64,000 nt of DNA from assembly GCA_946965045.2 (NCBI GenBank), contig OX337234.1:310001-374000 (forward strand), given 5' to 3'. Position numbers and translations under genes: made by a program. Shown piece by piece: positions 42,540 through 52,895 of this stretch. A model generated the notes under the pieces. It was not told the DNA's origin, searched no databases, and saw nothing but the letters and a program-made list of their open reading frames with translations. Origin of the DNA: Epithemia pelagica (taxonomy: Eukaryota; Bacillariophyta; Bacillariophyceae; Surirellales; Surirellaceae). The first letter of the stretch is position 1, and each line of letters opens with the position of its first letter.

Positions 42540-43492
42540 TCATCCACCGCGAGGAGAGCAAAAAAGATCTTTTGTTTGTGCCGCCATTCCACCTCAACGG
42601 GGATCATGTGAGTGGATACAATCTTCTCTATACTGATGTGTATGCGAAGCGCGAGGAAGCCTTTGAGGTCGCAAGTCGCAACCTCTTGCAAGTGGGATCG
42701 GATTCTCAGAAATCCAGTGTCACTTTTGTGTCGTCATCTACAGCATACAATAGAGTTATTTTAACATGCGACACAATACGAGACAGAAAAGAAGAACAGC
42801 AGAACAAAAGAGAACCACCGTGACTGCTCGACGGAACAAACCGTCCTCTCTCATCGTCATGTCTGTGGTCGACGACAATGGACGAAATGGACCGACTGTC
42901 GGTGGGTTCGCGTCCATCTCTCTCAAGTGTTCCACTGTTGGATGCTTTTCAACCACATCAGATGAATTGGGCAACTCTACAGCAATCGTTCCGCCGTCCT
43001 TACCTACATGCTCGTTCGTCTTTACTTGTCGTTGCTTTTAGTAAAAGACTCCGAACGAGGTTCACAGTTTGCATGCACCGTACCAAGCCATGTCAGCAGC
43101 AAATGACCTTGGCGCTTTCTATTGCTGGTGTTCTTCGCGAGAGGCACCACGACACACTCATCTACGACTAGGACGACGCATCCCGAAAATTACACAGTAA
43201 TGGCAGCATGGAACAACAAGAGCAGTGCCAACAAACCTGAAGTTTATTCCGGTATCCAATAACACTTCCACGGTACTCCGAACAAGAATGCGTGATCTTC
43301 TTCATTGCGTGGCTACGGTCACGATTTGTCTCGTGACGAAAGCTCCTAAGGTACCCCTCTTTGGTCCATTTCGTCAAGTCAGTCGTGCTTCCAGTCCGCA
43401 CCCATCAGCATTAGAACAGCAGAGCAAACCTACTTGTCTCTTACAAGACAGTGTCGATCCTCATAAATTTTGCAGTCGAAACGTTTGAACCC
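42540..43492. other. Shared divergent promoter region of LRR-TIR and plus-strand Kelch genes
   Basis: 953 bp between two divergent starts. Several short frames overlap here but none has a recognisable product or a paralogue. Part may be an untranslated leader of the plus-strand Kelch gene. Confidence 0.45.
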
Positions 43493-44560
43493 ATGAGCAT
43501 GACACTGAAAGAACAAGCATGGCAGTCGGGCCTTGTCCTTTTCAACGAGACAGCACAATGGAATGAAAACGACTGGCCTCCTCTTGTGGGAGGAGCGCGC
43601 AATCATCATGCTACGGTCGTACTCGATCATCCTGATAAGGAGAACGACAACAACAACAACAACAACAAGAAACAAACGGTCGTCGTGTTGGGAGGATGGC
43701 AACAAGGTCAAGGCTTTGTCAAATCCGTTATTGTATTAAATTTAGAAGAATCAAACAAGCAGTGGCGAGAAGGGCCACCCATGAACAAGATACGTCGTGG
43801 ACATGCCGCTGTTGTTTGCAATGGAAGTGTCTACGTGATGGGAGGATACAAGATAGAAGGAGGATATTTGGATTGTATCGAACAAATTGATGTCAGTGAA
43901 TTGCTGCAATCATCTTTAACAAACAGCAACACACATGCGAGTAATTGGACGACATTAACTTGTCGATTATCAACGCAGCGATGGGGATGTTGTGCTGTTG
44001 CGGTTCTCAATCGATACATCGTTGTAATGGGTGGACGCAGGAGTGTGCAATACTTGTCGTCGATTGAGATTATTGATACCCGCCACCACGCTGTTATAGC
44101 AGGACCAAGCATGACTGTTCCTCGACAATTCTGTGCCAGTGCGGTCATTGGTCACCGCATTTTTGTCGTTGGAGGAGGCGACAACGAGCATGACAATTTT
44201 GACTCGGTGGAGTATTTGGACTTTGCAATGGACGACAATCTGACTACAGCCATTTCCTTCTCGTCCGCTTGGACCATTCACCCTGATTTGGTACGTTCCG
44301 ACCATCGTTCCTCTTGTACAGTGGTTACCGTGGGATCTTGTCTGGTGGTGCCGGGAGGACGAGGCAATTTTAGTGTGGAAGTCTTGGATACGCACCACAA
44401 CCGTGTGTGGAATCTCCCACCATTCGTGGATTACCGCAGTGGCTGCAGTATGGTGACTGTTGCCAATCATGTTGCCGTGATTGGTGGATGGGACAATCCT
44501 ACCTGTGCGACATTGCCACTAATCGACAAGAATACGTGGTGTTTTTCGTCGACTCTGTGA
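43493..44560 (+). CDS. Divergent Kelch-repeat protein, plus-strand homologue of the array
   Basis: 355 residues from the ATG at 43493 (MSMTLKEQAWQSGLVLFNET); the frame opens earlier but only from GTG. It aligns with the array copies throughout: HHATVVLDHP, VVVLGGWQQG, AAVVCNGSVYVMGGYK, YIVVMGGRRS, IFVVGGGDN, VGSCLVVPGGRG and a final LIDKNTWCF. It lacks the long Ser linker and the last ~12 residues of the array copies. It is the only Kelch gene on the plus strand, is clearly more diverged, and its 5' flank shares nothing with the array leader. It may be the progenitor-type copy. Its 3' end converges on broken copy 8. Confidence 0.83.
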   Translation: MSMTLKEQAWQSGLVLFNETAQWNENDWPPLVGGARNHHATVVLDHPDKENDNNNNNNKKQTVVVLGGWQQGQGFVKSVIVLNLEESNKQWREGPPMNKIRRGHAAVVCNGSVYVMGGYKIEGGYLDCIEQIDVSELLQSSLTNSNTHASNWTTLTCRLSTQRWGCCAVAVLNRYIVVMGGRRSVQYLSSIEIIDTRHHAVIAGPSMTVPRQFCASAVIGHRIFVVGGGDNEHDNFDSVEYLDFAMDDNLTTAISFSSAWTIHPDLVRSDHRSSCTVVTVGSCLVVPGGRGNFSVEVLDTHHNRVWNLPPFVDYRSGCSMVTVANHVAVIGGWDNPTCATLPLIDKNTWCFSSTL

Positions 44561-44874
44561 GCAGCAGCCCAACGGATGGTACCATTTTCGGGAAGCAATG
44601 GTAGTTCGCCCCTCCACCTTGACCTCAAAATCTGAATGAACGACGACCACAATACGTACTGTAATGATAACGGCAAGGATGAAACATAAAATGGGCAACA
44701 TGTTTGCATGTATGTCCTACAAAAGGGGATCTATTATATAGGGATATCAATTGGTTCTTTGACCATTGTCTTGCTGTTTACAATAAAAGTATTCATTTCC
44801 TGGTGACCAGGACCCCGTCACCACAAAACCTTTTGACACAGGGTCCGAAAGAAAAGCATGAGTGTAGTGTGCTG
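44561..44874. other. Convergent spacer, plus-strand Kelch / copy 8
   Basis: From ~44790 this is the common Kelch 3' flank (TCCTGGTGACCAGGACCCCG). Before that there is no feature. Confidence 0.45.
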
Positions 44875-46018
44875 TTAGGTTGGAACTTTGCCGATCTCCA
44901 ACAAACGTGCACAGAGCCAACTCTTCTTGTCCACAAGTGATAGTGTTTTACACGAAAACTCTTCTCCACTACTGCGAGTAATCACAGCAAGAGTATTCGA
45001 CAAGGACAACAGGCCACAACCACCCCACTTCTCTGTCAAGTCCGGAAGCTCCCAAACCATGTTTCTCACAGTATCCAAAACCTCCAAAGCATATACGGTA
45101 TTACCGCTGTCATTACATCCTCCTGCAACAACAAGACAGGAACCCAATTGGACCGCAGAAAATACCACTTGGACTGGAGAAACTGCAATTCTCGGCTTGT
45201 TCAAAATGAGTTCTTGTGGATGGTCCAAGACTTTGTGAACAATGCGACACTGGATATGGCAGTAGGCGCATCCAATCAGTCATCAAACTCAAGGTATTCG
45301 ACCGAATCCAGGCATCTGGCGAACAGCCGCCACCCACCAACAGCATAGATGCGTGGACCTACCACAGCCATTGCAAAAAAGCTTCGACCTACGTTCAACG
45401 ATGGCCCAGATACGACCGAATACGGGTTCCCGGATGCCGTGTCCAGGATATCAACGGATGATAAAGGACTGTCGCCAGAAATGCGTCCACCCGCCACCAC
45501 AATAAACTGTCAGAAACAGCTACAGCGGTGCAGCCCTTGCGTTTACTCGTCAAACGACACTTCAGCATCTTCCATCCCTTGGTGCGGTTGCTGGAAAAAG
45601 AACATGATGATGAATTATGAAGTAAATCGCCGACATTGATACGTTCAATCGTATCCAAGACATTTTGGCCATTGAATCCGCCAATGGCGTAAACAGCGCC
45701 ATTGCATACCACGGTAGCAAGGTTTCTTCGTTTTTCTTGTAAAGGCGGTCCATTTTGCCACTTTTTCTCGCCAACGTTCATGAGACTGACCAAATTTGTT
45801 GGACCATCAGAAGTAGGTGCCGCCCATCCTCCCAACACAATCACCATCTTGTCGTGGTTAATGGCTGGATGATGAACGACAACCGACGCATGGCCCCACA
45901 AATGCCGTTCCATGAGTGGAGTCCAATTTGCACTAGATGGCCTCCACTGCGGTTCTATTTCGTCCTTTCTGTCGGCAAAGACCAATCCTGACAACAATGC
46001 TTGTTCCTGGACCTTCAT
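44875..46018 (-). pseudogene. Kelch-repeat gene, array copy 8, three disruptions
   Basis: Starts normally at the ATG at 46018 (MKVQEQALLSGLVFADRKDE). One base is missing near 45506 (AATAAACTGTCAG where paralogues have AATAAATCTGTCAG), shifting the frame in blade 3. A TGG codon has become TGA in blade 4 (LEFDD*LDAPTA, near 45276). Another base is missing near 45213 (GAGTTCTTGTGG instead of GAGTTCCTTGTGG). The remainder is open to the stop at 44875. Carries the KPRIAVSPVQVVFSAVQLGS insert of copy 5, its sister. Confidence 0.85.
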
Positions 46019-46277
46019 CCTTTTGGGTATTGGACTATTTTTGTGGACCAGGTCAAAAAGTTCGTTATTCTACGAGAGAGGCTTTCTTTTTTGTGGCATA
46101 AAGACGAGTTTTGGTGGGTGCTTGTTGTTCCCTCCAAGGAACAAGATGTGTTTTGGATGCGTTTCGACGGACTGTTTCGTTTTCGTTCCTGGAATCTGAA
46201 GGTTATGGGTGTTGGCGTTGATTACGACTAATTCGTGCCCGTTCTTCATCGAACACAATTCGACCGATCCAAATAAA

Positions 46278-47129
46278 TCATACACGTCGCCGTGTCGAAG
46301 GGAGCGATTTCGATGGTTGAGAAGACACACCTCCACGGATCAGACAAGAGGTGCTGATTCGCACTGGAGCGTGAATAACCCACACTTGTTCCGCATCAAT
46401 CATCTCTCCGCATTTCATTGCGCGGTCATAGTGCTCTTCCAGTTCCTTGTCACTTGATGTTGCCTCCAATTCAAGCACGAAACGTCTTTCTGCAACTCCA
46501 TCGACGTCAAGACTCTCTTCTTCCAACACGAAATCAAGGGCGTTTCCGATTACCATCCATTCGAACTTCGGGGAAGAAGCGCCACTCTGCAGGAATCCAT
46601 GCGCAAACAGCAAACGCTTCGACAGAGTCCTTCGACAAGATTCTTGCAACTCCTTTCCGCCACTGAGGTCAGACTCGATACTTCTTGTTGTGGGAAAATT
46701 ATCGATCCAGCGACAAAGTCCGCCACGCACCCTCTGTAGCCATACCCGAAGCGTCAGAACTGGCCGATGCTGAGAATCAGATCTTTCAGACAATAGATCC
46801 ATTCGAATTTCTTCGTCGATTGCCTTGCCACACATATTGACAAGCCCTGCGTGGCCACCAGTCCGATGGAAAATATCTGGGACGACAGTCGCCTCGACAT
46901 CCAACTCGCGACAACGTTTGTAATCGTCAAACATATCTTGAACTTGTTCGAGTGTCAAGAGTGGGGCAGGAAACGGATTTCCAACATTGCAAGGAGACAT
47001 TGCAGCGGGGGTGCTTAGACGAACCATGGAAAACACGCCGACGGCAACCACATTGTGAATCCGATTCCTTGAGCCCGCGAAAGAGCTGATTGTACTTCTT
47101 TTTCCTCGTCTTCCGCTCTTTGGTCGCAT
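46278..47129 (-). pseudogene. Fragment of an AAA-ATPase-like / PD-(D/E)XK-like gene, 5'-truncated
   Basis: About 284 codons from the ATG at 47129; the frame extends to 47189 but only from GTG. Contains the C-terminal lid part of the AAA-like ATPases found in expanded protist and fungal families: HNVVAVGVFSMVRLSTP, then LTLEQVQDMFDDY and HRTGGHAGLVNMCGKAID. This is followed by a possible nuclease-like segment (ERRFVLELEATSSDKELEEH). Walker A and B are absent, so the 5' part is lost. The last ~30 codons (VRISTSCLIRGGVSSQPSKS) are read from the repeated Kelch leader, as shown by the same peptide upstream of other copies, so the 3' end is also chimeric. It sits where the paralogous flank at 25.24-25.30 kb has nothing. 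Confidence 0.55.
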
Positions 47130-47189
47130 GGATTCACCTGAGTTTTCGTATGTACCTTTAGGTACGACTTGTATGCGACCTGTGTCCAC

Positions 47190-47884
47190 AAAGCGCTTGG
47201 GAGTAGCTACCCAGACAGCTAGGATGGCTACCCCACCTTTGATCCGAACAATCTAGCTGGTTTGGGTAGGAGTAGCTATGAGTGGATGGCCCATCGCTAG
47301 TTCTCCTAAATGGAAAGAGAGCACAATTTCTCGGCCTAGAAAGAACAAGAAATGGTGACCAATGAAAGTCTATCGGTCATTGGAGAATCCTATGCACCGA
47401 CAGTGTTTCCAGTTCACAGAGCCTACCAACATGATCGGAAGCAATCTAGCCGAAAAACGAGACTGTCCTCAAATTCCAATCGGCATCGTGAAGTAGGAGT
47501 ACAAAATCTAGTTCACAAAAAGACTTTTTTCGTATACCGCGGTGAGGGATGGATGCATATGCACTGTCAAAACTTGAGCATTTGTTCAGAGCTGAAACAA
47601 CAGCCTGGAATCGAAGCTCTTTATGAGCGAGAAAAGGATGCCAAGAAGAAACTTTGACACGACAGCACCGATCAATCGAGATATTTGTGGACCAAAAAAG
47701 CTTTCCATCCTCCACTGCTTTTTCATCCTTCTTCCCGTTTAACGTTGCAACAAATCATGTCAATTAAAAGTTTTCAATTCCTAGCTACCTACCAGGGCCC
47801 GTAAGATCAAAACCTCTTTCACCAAGGGTCCAAACAAAAGCATGTGAATAAGCATGTTGTACTGCTTCCAAAAAATTGTCCGGG
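47190..47884. other. 3' flank of Kelch copy 9
   Basis: Diverged copy of 25480-26049 and 32040-32613 (shared TCTATCGGTCATTGGAGAAT at 47367). No gene. Confidence 0.5.
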
Positions 47885-49018
47885 TTAAGATGGAACTTTG
47901 CCGATCTCCAACAAACGTGCAAAGAGCCAACTCTTCTTATCCACAAGTGACAGTGTTTCACACGAAAACTCTTCTCCACTACTGCGACTAATCACAGCAA
48001 GAGTATTCGGCAAGGACACCAGGTCACAAACACTCCTCCTCTTTGTCAAGCCCGGAAGCTCCCATACCATGTTTCTCACAGTATCCAAAACCTCCACAGA
48101 ATGAACGTCTTCATACCTGTCGCCGAATCCTCCTGCAACAACCAGACAGGAACCCACTTGGACTGCAGAAAATACAGCTCTCGGCTTGTTCAAAATGAGT
48201 TTCTTGTGGATGGTCCAGGACTTTGTGGACAATGCGACACTGGATGTGGCAGGATCCAACCGGTCATCAAACTCCAGGTATTCGACCGATTCTAGGCAAC
48301 AAAAGGGGTATATACTCCCACACCCACCAATAGCAAAGATGCGTGAACCTACCACAGCCATAACAAAGTCGCTTCGACCTTCTTTCAACGACGGCCCAGA
48401 TACGACCGAATACGAGTTCCCGGATGCCGTGTCCAAGATATCAACGGATGATAAGCAATTGTCGCTACGAAAAACGCATCCGCCCGCCACCACAATAAAT
48501 CTGTCAGAAACAGCGACAGCGGCGAAGTCTAATCGTTTACTCGTCAATCGGCAATTCAACATCTTCCATCCCTTTGTGTTGTTGCCAAAAGAAGAAGACG
48601 ATGAATGAAGCAAGTCGTCGACAGGGATACGTTCAATTGTATCCAAGACAGTTTGGCCGTTCCATCCTCCAATGGCGTAAACAGCGCCGTTGCAAACCAC
48701 GGCAGCAAGACTTGCTCGTTTTTCTTGTAAAGGCGGTCCAGTTTGCCATCTTTTCTCGCCAACGTTCAAGAGACTAACCAAATTTGTTGGACCACCAGAA
48801 GTAGGTTCCGGCCATCCTCCCAACAACACCAACGACTTGTCGTGGTTTGTGGCTGGATGATTAACGACAACCAACCCTTTGCCCCACACATGCTGTCCTA
48901 ATCGTGGAGGCCAAATACTACTAGATGGCCTCCAATGTGGTTCGGTTTTGTCCTTGCTATCGACAAAGGCCAATTCTGACAACGAAGCTTGTTCCTGGAT
49001 CTTCATCCTTGTGGGCAT
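47885..49018 (-). CDS. Kelch-repeat protein, array copy 9
   Basis: 377 residues from the ATG at 49018 (MPTRMKIQEQASLSELAFVD), intact. First blade of the WGKGLVVVNHP type as in copy 3. It has several private changes in otherwise invariant positions, such as SELAFVDSKDKTEPHW near the start and ASLAAVVCNG. Blade 5 is GGFGDRYEDVHSVEVLDT. Of the intact array copies it looks the most diverged. Confidence 0.84.
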   Translation of the reverse strand: MPTRMKIQEQASLSELAFVDSKDKTEPHWRPSSSIWPPRLGQHVWGKGLVVVNHPATNHDKSLVLLGGWPEPTSGGPTNLVSLLNVGEKRWQTGPPLQEKRASLAAVVCNGAVYAIGGWNGQTVLDTIERIPVDDLLHSSSSSFGNNTKGWKMLNCRLTSKRLDFAAVAVSDRFIVVAGGCVFRSDNCLSSVDILDTASGNSYSVVSGPSLKEGRSDFVMAVVGSRIFAIGGCGSIYPFCCLESVEYLEFDDRLDPATSSVALSTKSWTIHKKLILNKPRAVFSAVQVGSCLVVAGGFGDRYEDVHSVEVLDTVRNMVWELPGLTKRRSVCDLVSLPNTLAVISRSSGEEFSCETLSLVDKKSWLFARLLEIGKVPS

Positions 49019-49959
49019 TGCGTTTTTTGTGGAACAGGTCAAAAATATTGTTCTGCGCTTTCTTTTTGTGGCATCCAGGAACGTTGTGATGTGTGCAGTC
49101 AAGTCAAATTCCAAAGAACAAGATGTGTTTCGACTGACTCTTTCGTTTTTCGTTGCTGTGTTATCTGGAGGTTATAGGTGTTGGCCTTTGTTGTTGTTGA
49201 TAACGACTGATTCGTGCTCGTTCGTCATCGAACACAATTCCATCAATCCACATCCATCATACACGCTGTGTTGGTAGAGTCAGTCGCCGTTTGGAAAGGA
49301 AAGAAGCCGAGATGTTTTGATGGTTGAGAGGGCACACCTCGACGGATCAGACAAGAGGTGCTGATTCGCACTGGATCCCAAGCTGCCATGTCATTGCCTC
49401 GTTAAACAGAATGGATGGATTCCCTTTTTGGGGATAATGTTAGGAAGGCTGCATTTCGGGCGCGTCGCTTCGTAGTATGATTCTGGGCTGACAATCGAAC
49501 CTAGACATTCGGTCCAGGTCCCTACATATCCACAGCTCGGCCACATCCGAAATCCACCACGGTGGCTCCTCAGCGCCGTCAAATAGATCTTCTATGTCCG
49601 CTTCTATGACACAATCAATCAACCACCCCAACAGGGAAATGTTCGCCACCAACGCATCTCCACCATTGTCTTTACCACCACCCTTTGCAAAAACGCTATT
49701 CTTCTTGGGAGCACAATGACGACGACAAAAAGACATGCCCTTGTCTCCTTTATATTACCACAGTCATAATTGCTTCTTCCTCCTCCTCCTTATTTCTTGC
49801 CACTACCCACTTCCGGAAGGGAATCGGCCTCCGATTCCTTTGCTACAATGACATCGTCCATACCATTTGTCCACCATATAGAGAATATGAAATCACCGCT
49901 GTCTTCATCATAAGCAATCTTGCAGGAATCTACCAACCAAGAACATTCGTCTCTGTCCC

Positions 49960-50034
49960 GTGCAAGGATATTTCTTGGAATGACCGGAGCGCTACTCTGC
50001 AACACTCCTGTCATTGCAAGGAATAAACTTGCAC
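49960..50034. repeat. Conserved hairpin element, copy 6
   Basis: Arms GTGCAAGGATATTTCTTGGA and CATTGCAAGGAATAAACTTG. The left arm alone also begins near 53995 and is cut off there. Confidence 0.65.
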
Positions 50035-50587
50035 GCATCCAAGTACCGTCGAGTCTGTGCTCGCCGAATACTTGTGTGCACGATGCATAATGGAACCAAA
50101 GGGCCATTCGTTTCTTTTGGCCAAGATCTTGTTGTTGTGGTTGTTGTACATCCGTGAATATAGCAGCACGATGACTCTTGAATGGTAGTGCCTCGTCCAG
50201 TGATTGTGAATGTGGTAGCTTGCCGGAAGATGCAGTACTTTGTGGGACAACGGCCCGTTCTGTCTCGTTCTACGAAGCACAATGACCCGGTCCATCCAAC
50301 CCTGCCTAGTTTGACACGCGGATGAATAACACAAGTGATGCGGATGGGTAAAATAAAAGTTGACCCTCATTTTTGCACACACGACGACAGGACCAAACGT
50401 CCTACAAACAGAAGCAGCAATAACCATCAACACAACCAAACAGAAAAACGGAATCACCAATATCACAACACACGGATACACCCTGTCCGACAGCGGACAG
50501 CTTCGCACACCGCCATTGCCAATTATTTGTCTTGCTGTTTTTCCTAGTCCGCACCGGAAACGAGAGGACAGACAAAAACCATCCGCG

Positions 50588-50655
50588 CGTGATCATCATC
50601 ACGCCGGGTCGCGCATGGCGGAGGAGTGTCGGGCGCGCAGCGGCTCACAAAATTC
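50588..50655. other. Paralogous hAT empty site, copy 2
   Basis: GTGATCATCATCACGCCGGG, then TCGCGCAT, then GGAGTGTCGGGCGCGCAGCG and GCTCACAAAATTCC. The last part is nearly the same as the right flank of the hAT element (from 61090). Confidence 0.75.
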
Positions 50656-51752
50656 CAAAAAATTACCATTCCAAACAGGACACAAGACAAAGCAGGAGAA
50701 GAGGAGTGGGACGAGACTTCAGTGGTACGAATGTCAGGACAACGATAACAACAACAACAGCAGCAGCAGCAGCAGCAGCAGCAACCACCACCCAGAGGGT
50801 CTCGTACTGCCAATGCCAACACAACCATCATTCAAGTGCTGGAACCGACCTATGCGGATACCACTGCACCCATTCCTCCCACAACACCAACAAAAATACC
50901 CACCCAGAACAACAACGACGAGACGAGGCGTTCTTCTTTTTGTGGAAGATGTCCAAGGGGAATTGTGGAATCTGAAGGCTACACCAGAACAAGAAGAGGA
51001 ACCACCATCCGAACCAATCATTCAAACTCCAAACGTTGATTCGTCATGATGCAACAACGGGCGCAATGGAATCGACGACAACCACCACCACCACCCATTG
51101 TAGATAGAAGTAGCGCCACTGAGCCGTCGTCCCCATGGTCCTAGGAGCCACACCCTGGGACATGCTGAAGGTCCTTCCGTCTGCTCCAACAGCAACCGCA
51201 ATATAGGGAATTTTCAACCACAAGGAGAGAATGCGTCATGATCCCATATGGTCCCCGGTCGACCACCAGAACATGCACAATTTGATTACTCCGTTTCATT
51301 TTGGTTGTTCGGGTACCAGCGAGTCAAGAATCCTCCCATCTCCAAACAACATGGATTCGACTTCCTATAACCTTTCCGCATTCACCAACACCAGAACTTC
51401 ACAGTGAGATAGGGCATAAAGGTCGTTGTACAGGATTTGTGGGTGGACTAAGCTAAAAGCCAAAGGATATTATTTAGCACTAGCTCTAGCAGTAAGATGA
51501 ATCTCTATACACCATGGGAGACGGAACGATATCACAGTTTCTCGACCTAAACGGAAAACCAAATGACCGACGTCGGTCCATACTGTCTTTGGCAAATCCT
51601 ATACAGACACCACTCTCAATCTCTGCTGCCAGAACACAGAGACCACATCTAGGATGGGAAACAAACGAACCAAAACACGACAGTCAATTCCTACCCCGTC
51701 AACACAGAACCTCTTGACACAGGGGCCGCATCAACAAGAGTGTATTGTGCTG

Positions 51753-52895
51753 CTAGGTTGGAACTTTGCCGATCTCGAACAAACGTGCAAAGAGCCAACT
51801 CTTCTTATCCAAAAGTGACAGTATTTCACATGAAAACTCTTCTCCACTACTGTGACTAATCACAGCAAGAGTATTCGACAAAGACACCAGGTCACAACCA
51901 CCCCTCCTCTTTGTCAAGTCCGGAAGCTCCCAAACCATGTTTCTAACAGTATCCAAAACCTCCACAGCATAGACGGATTTATAGCTGTCATCGTATCCTC
52001 CTGCAACAACCAGACAGGAACCCACTTGGACTGCAGAAAATCCAGCTCACGACTTGTTCAAAATGAGTTCCTTGTGGACGGTCCAGGACTTTGTGGACAA
52101 TGTGACACTGGATGTGGCAGTGGGAGCATCCAACCAGTCATCAAACTCCAGGTATTCGACCGATTCTTGGCAACAAAGGGGGTATATACTCCCACACCCA
52201 CCCAAAGCATAGATGCGTGAACCTACCACAGCCATGGCAAAATCGCTTCGACCTTCTTTCAACGATGGTCCAGATGCGACCAAACATGGGTTCCCAAATG
52301 CCGCGTCCAAGATATCAACGGATGATAAGCAATTGTCGTAACAAGAAATGCATCCGCTCGCCACCACAATAAATCTGTCAGAAACAGCGACAGCGGCGCA
52401 GCCAACTCGTTTACTCGTCAATCGACAATTCAACATCTTCCATCCATTGGAGCTGTTCCTGGAAGATAACGAGGATGATGAAGGAAGTAACTCGCTGACA
52501 TGGATACGTTCAATAGTATCCAAGGCAGTGTGGCCGTTGTATCCACCAATGGCGTAAACAGCGCCATTGCATACCACGGAAGCAAGATTTCTTCGTTTTT
52601 CTTGTAAAGGCGGTCCAGTTTGCCATCTTGAATCGCCAACGTTCCAGAGACTAACCAAATTCGTAGGACCATCAGAAGAAGGTTCCGGCCATCCTCCCAA
52701 CAAAACCACCATCTTGTCGCGGTTCATGGCTGGATGATGAACAAGAACCGACGCATGGCCCCACACATGCCGCCCCATGAGTGGAGTCCAATTATCGCTA
52801 GATGGCCTCCACTGTGGTTCTATTTCGTCCTTTCTGTCGGCAAAGACCAATCCTGACAACGAAGCTTGTTCCTGGATCTTCATCCTTGTTGACAT
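51753..52895 (-). pseudogene. Kelch-repeat gene, array copy 10, single nonsense codon
   Basis: Starts at the ATG at 52895 (MSTRMKIQEQASLSG) and is open to 52047, where AAG TCG TGA replaces the KSR/KSQ of paralogues (52047-52049). The same frame then resumes (AGFSAVQVGSCLVVAGG) and runs to the normal stop at 51753. A CGA-to-TGA change is the simplest cause. No other lesion was seen, so it is recent or could be a sequencing error. Truncation would remove blades 5 and 6. Confidence 0.85.

Larger units (their letters stand above)
49019..51752. other. Flank between Kelch copies 9 and 10
   Basis: Copy 9 leader; relic segment (49510-49680); Cys-rich relic with hairpin (49790-50107, minus, e.g. DRDECSWLVDSCKIAYDEDS); a 165-codon minus frame (50011-50508) homologous to 28192-28740; hAT empty-site paralogue near 50592; CAG/CAA runs (50748-50785); common Kelch 3' flank from ~51010. 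No intact gene. Confidence 0.5.

Noticed and set aside
42579-43488. Several short frames in the LRR-TIR/Kelch divergent region
   Set aside because: Overlapping, 70-100 codons, no similarity to each other or to anything recognised.
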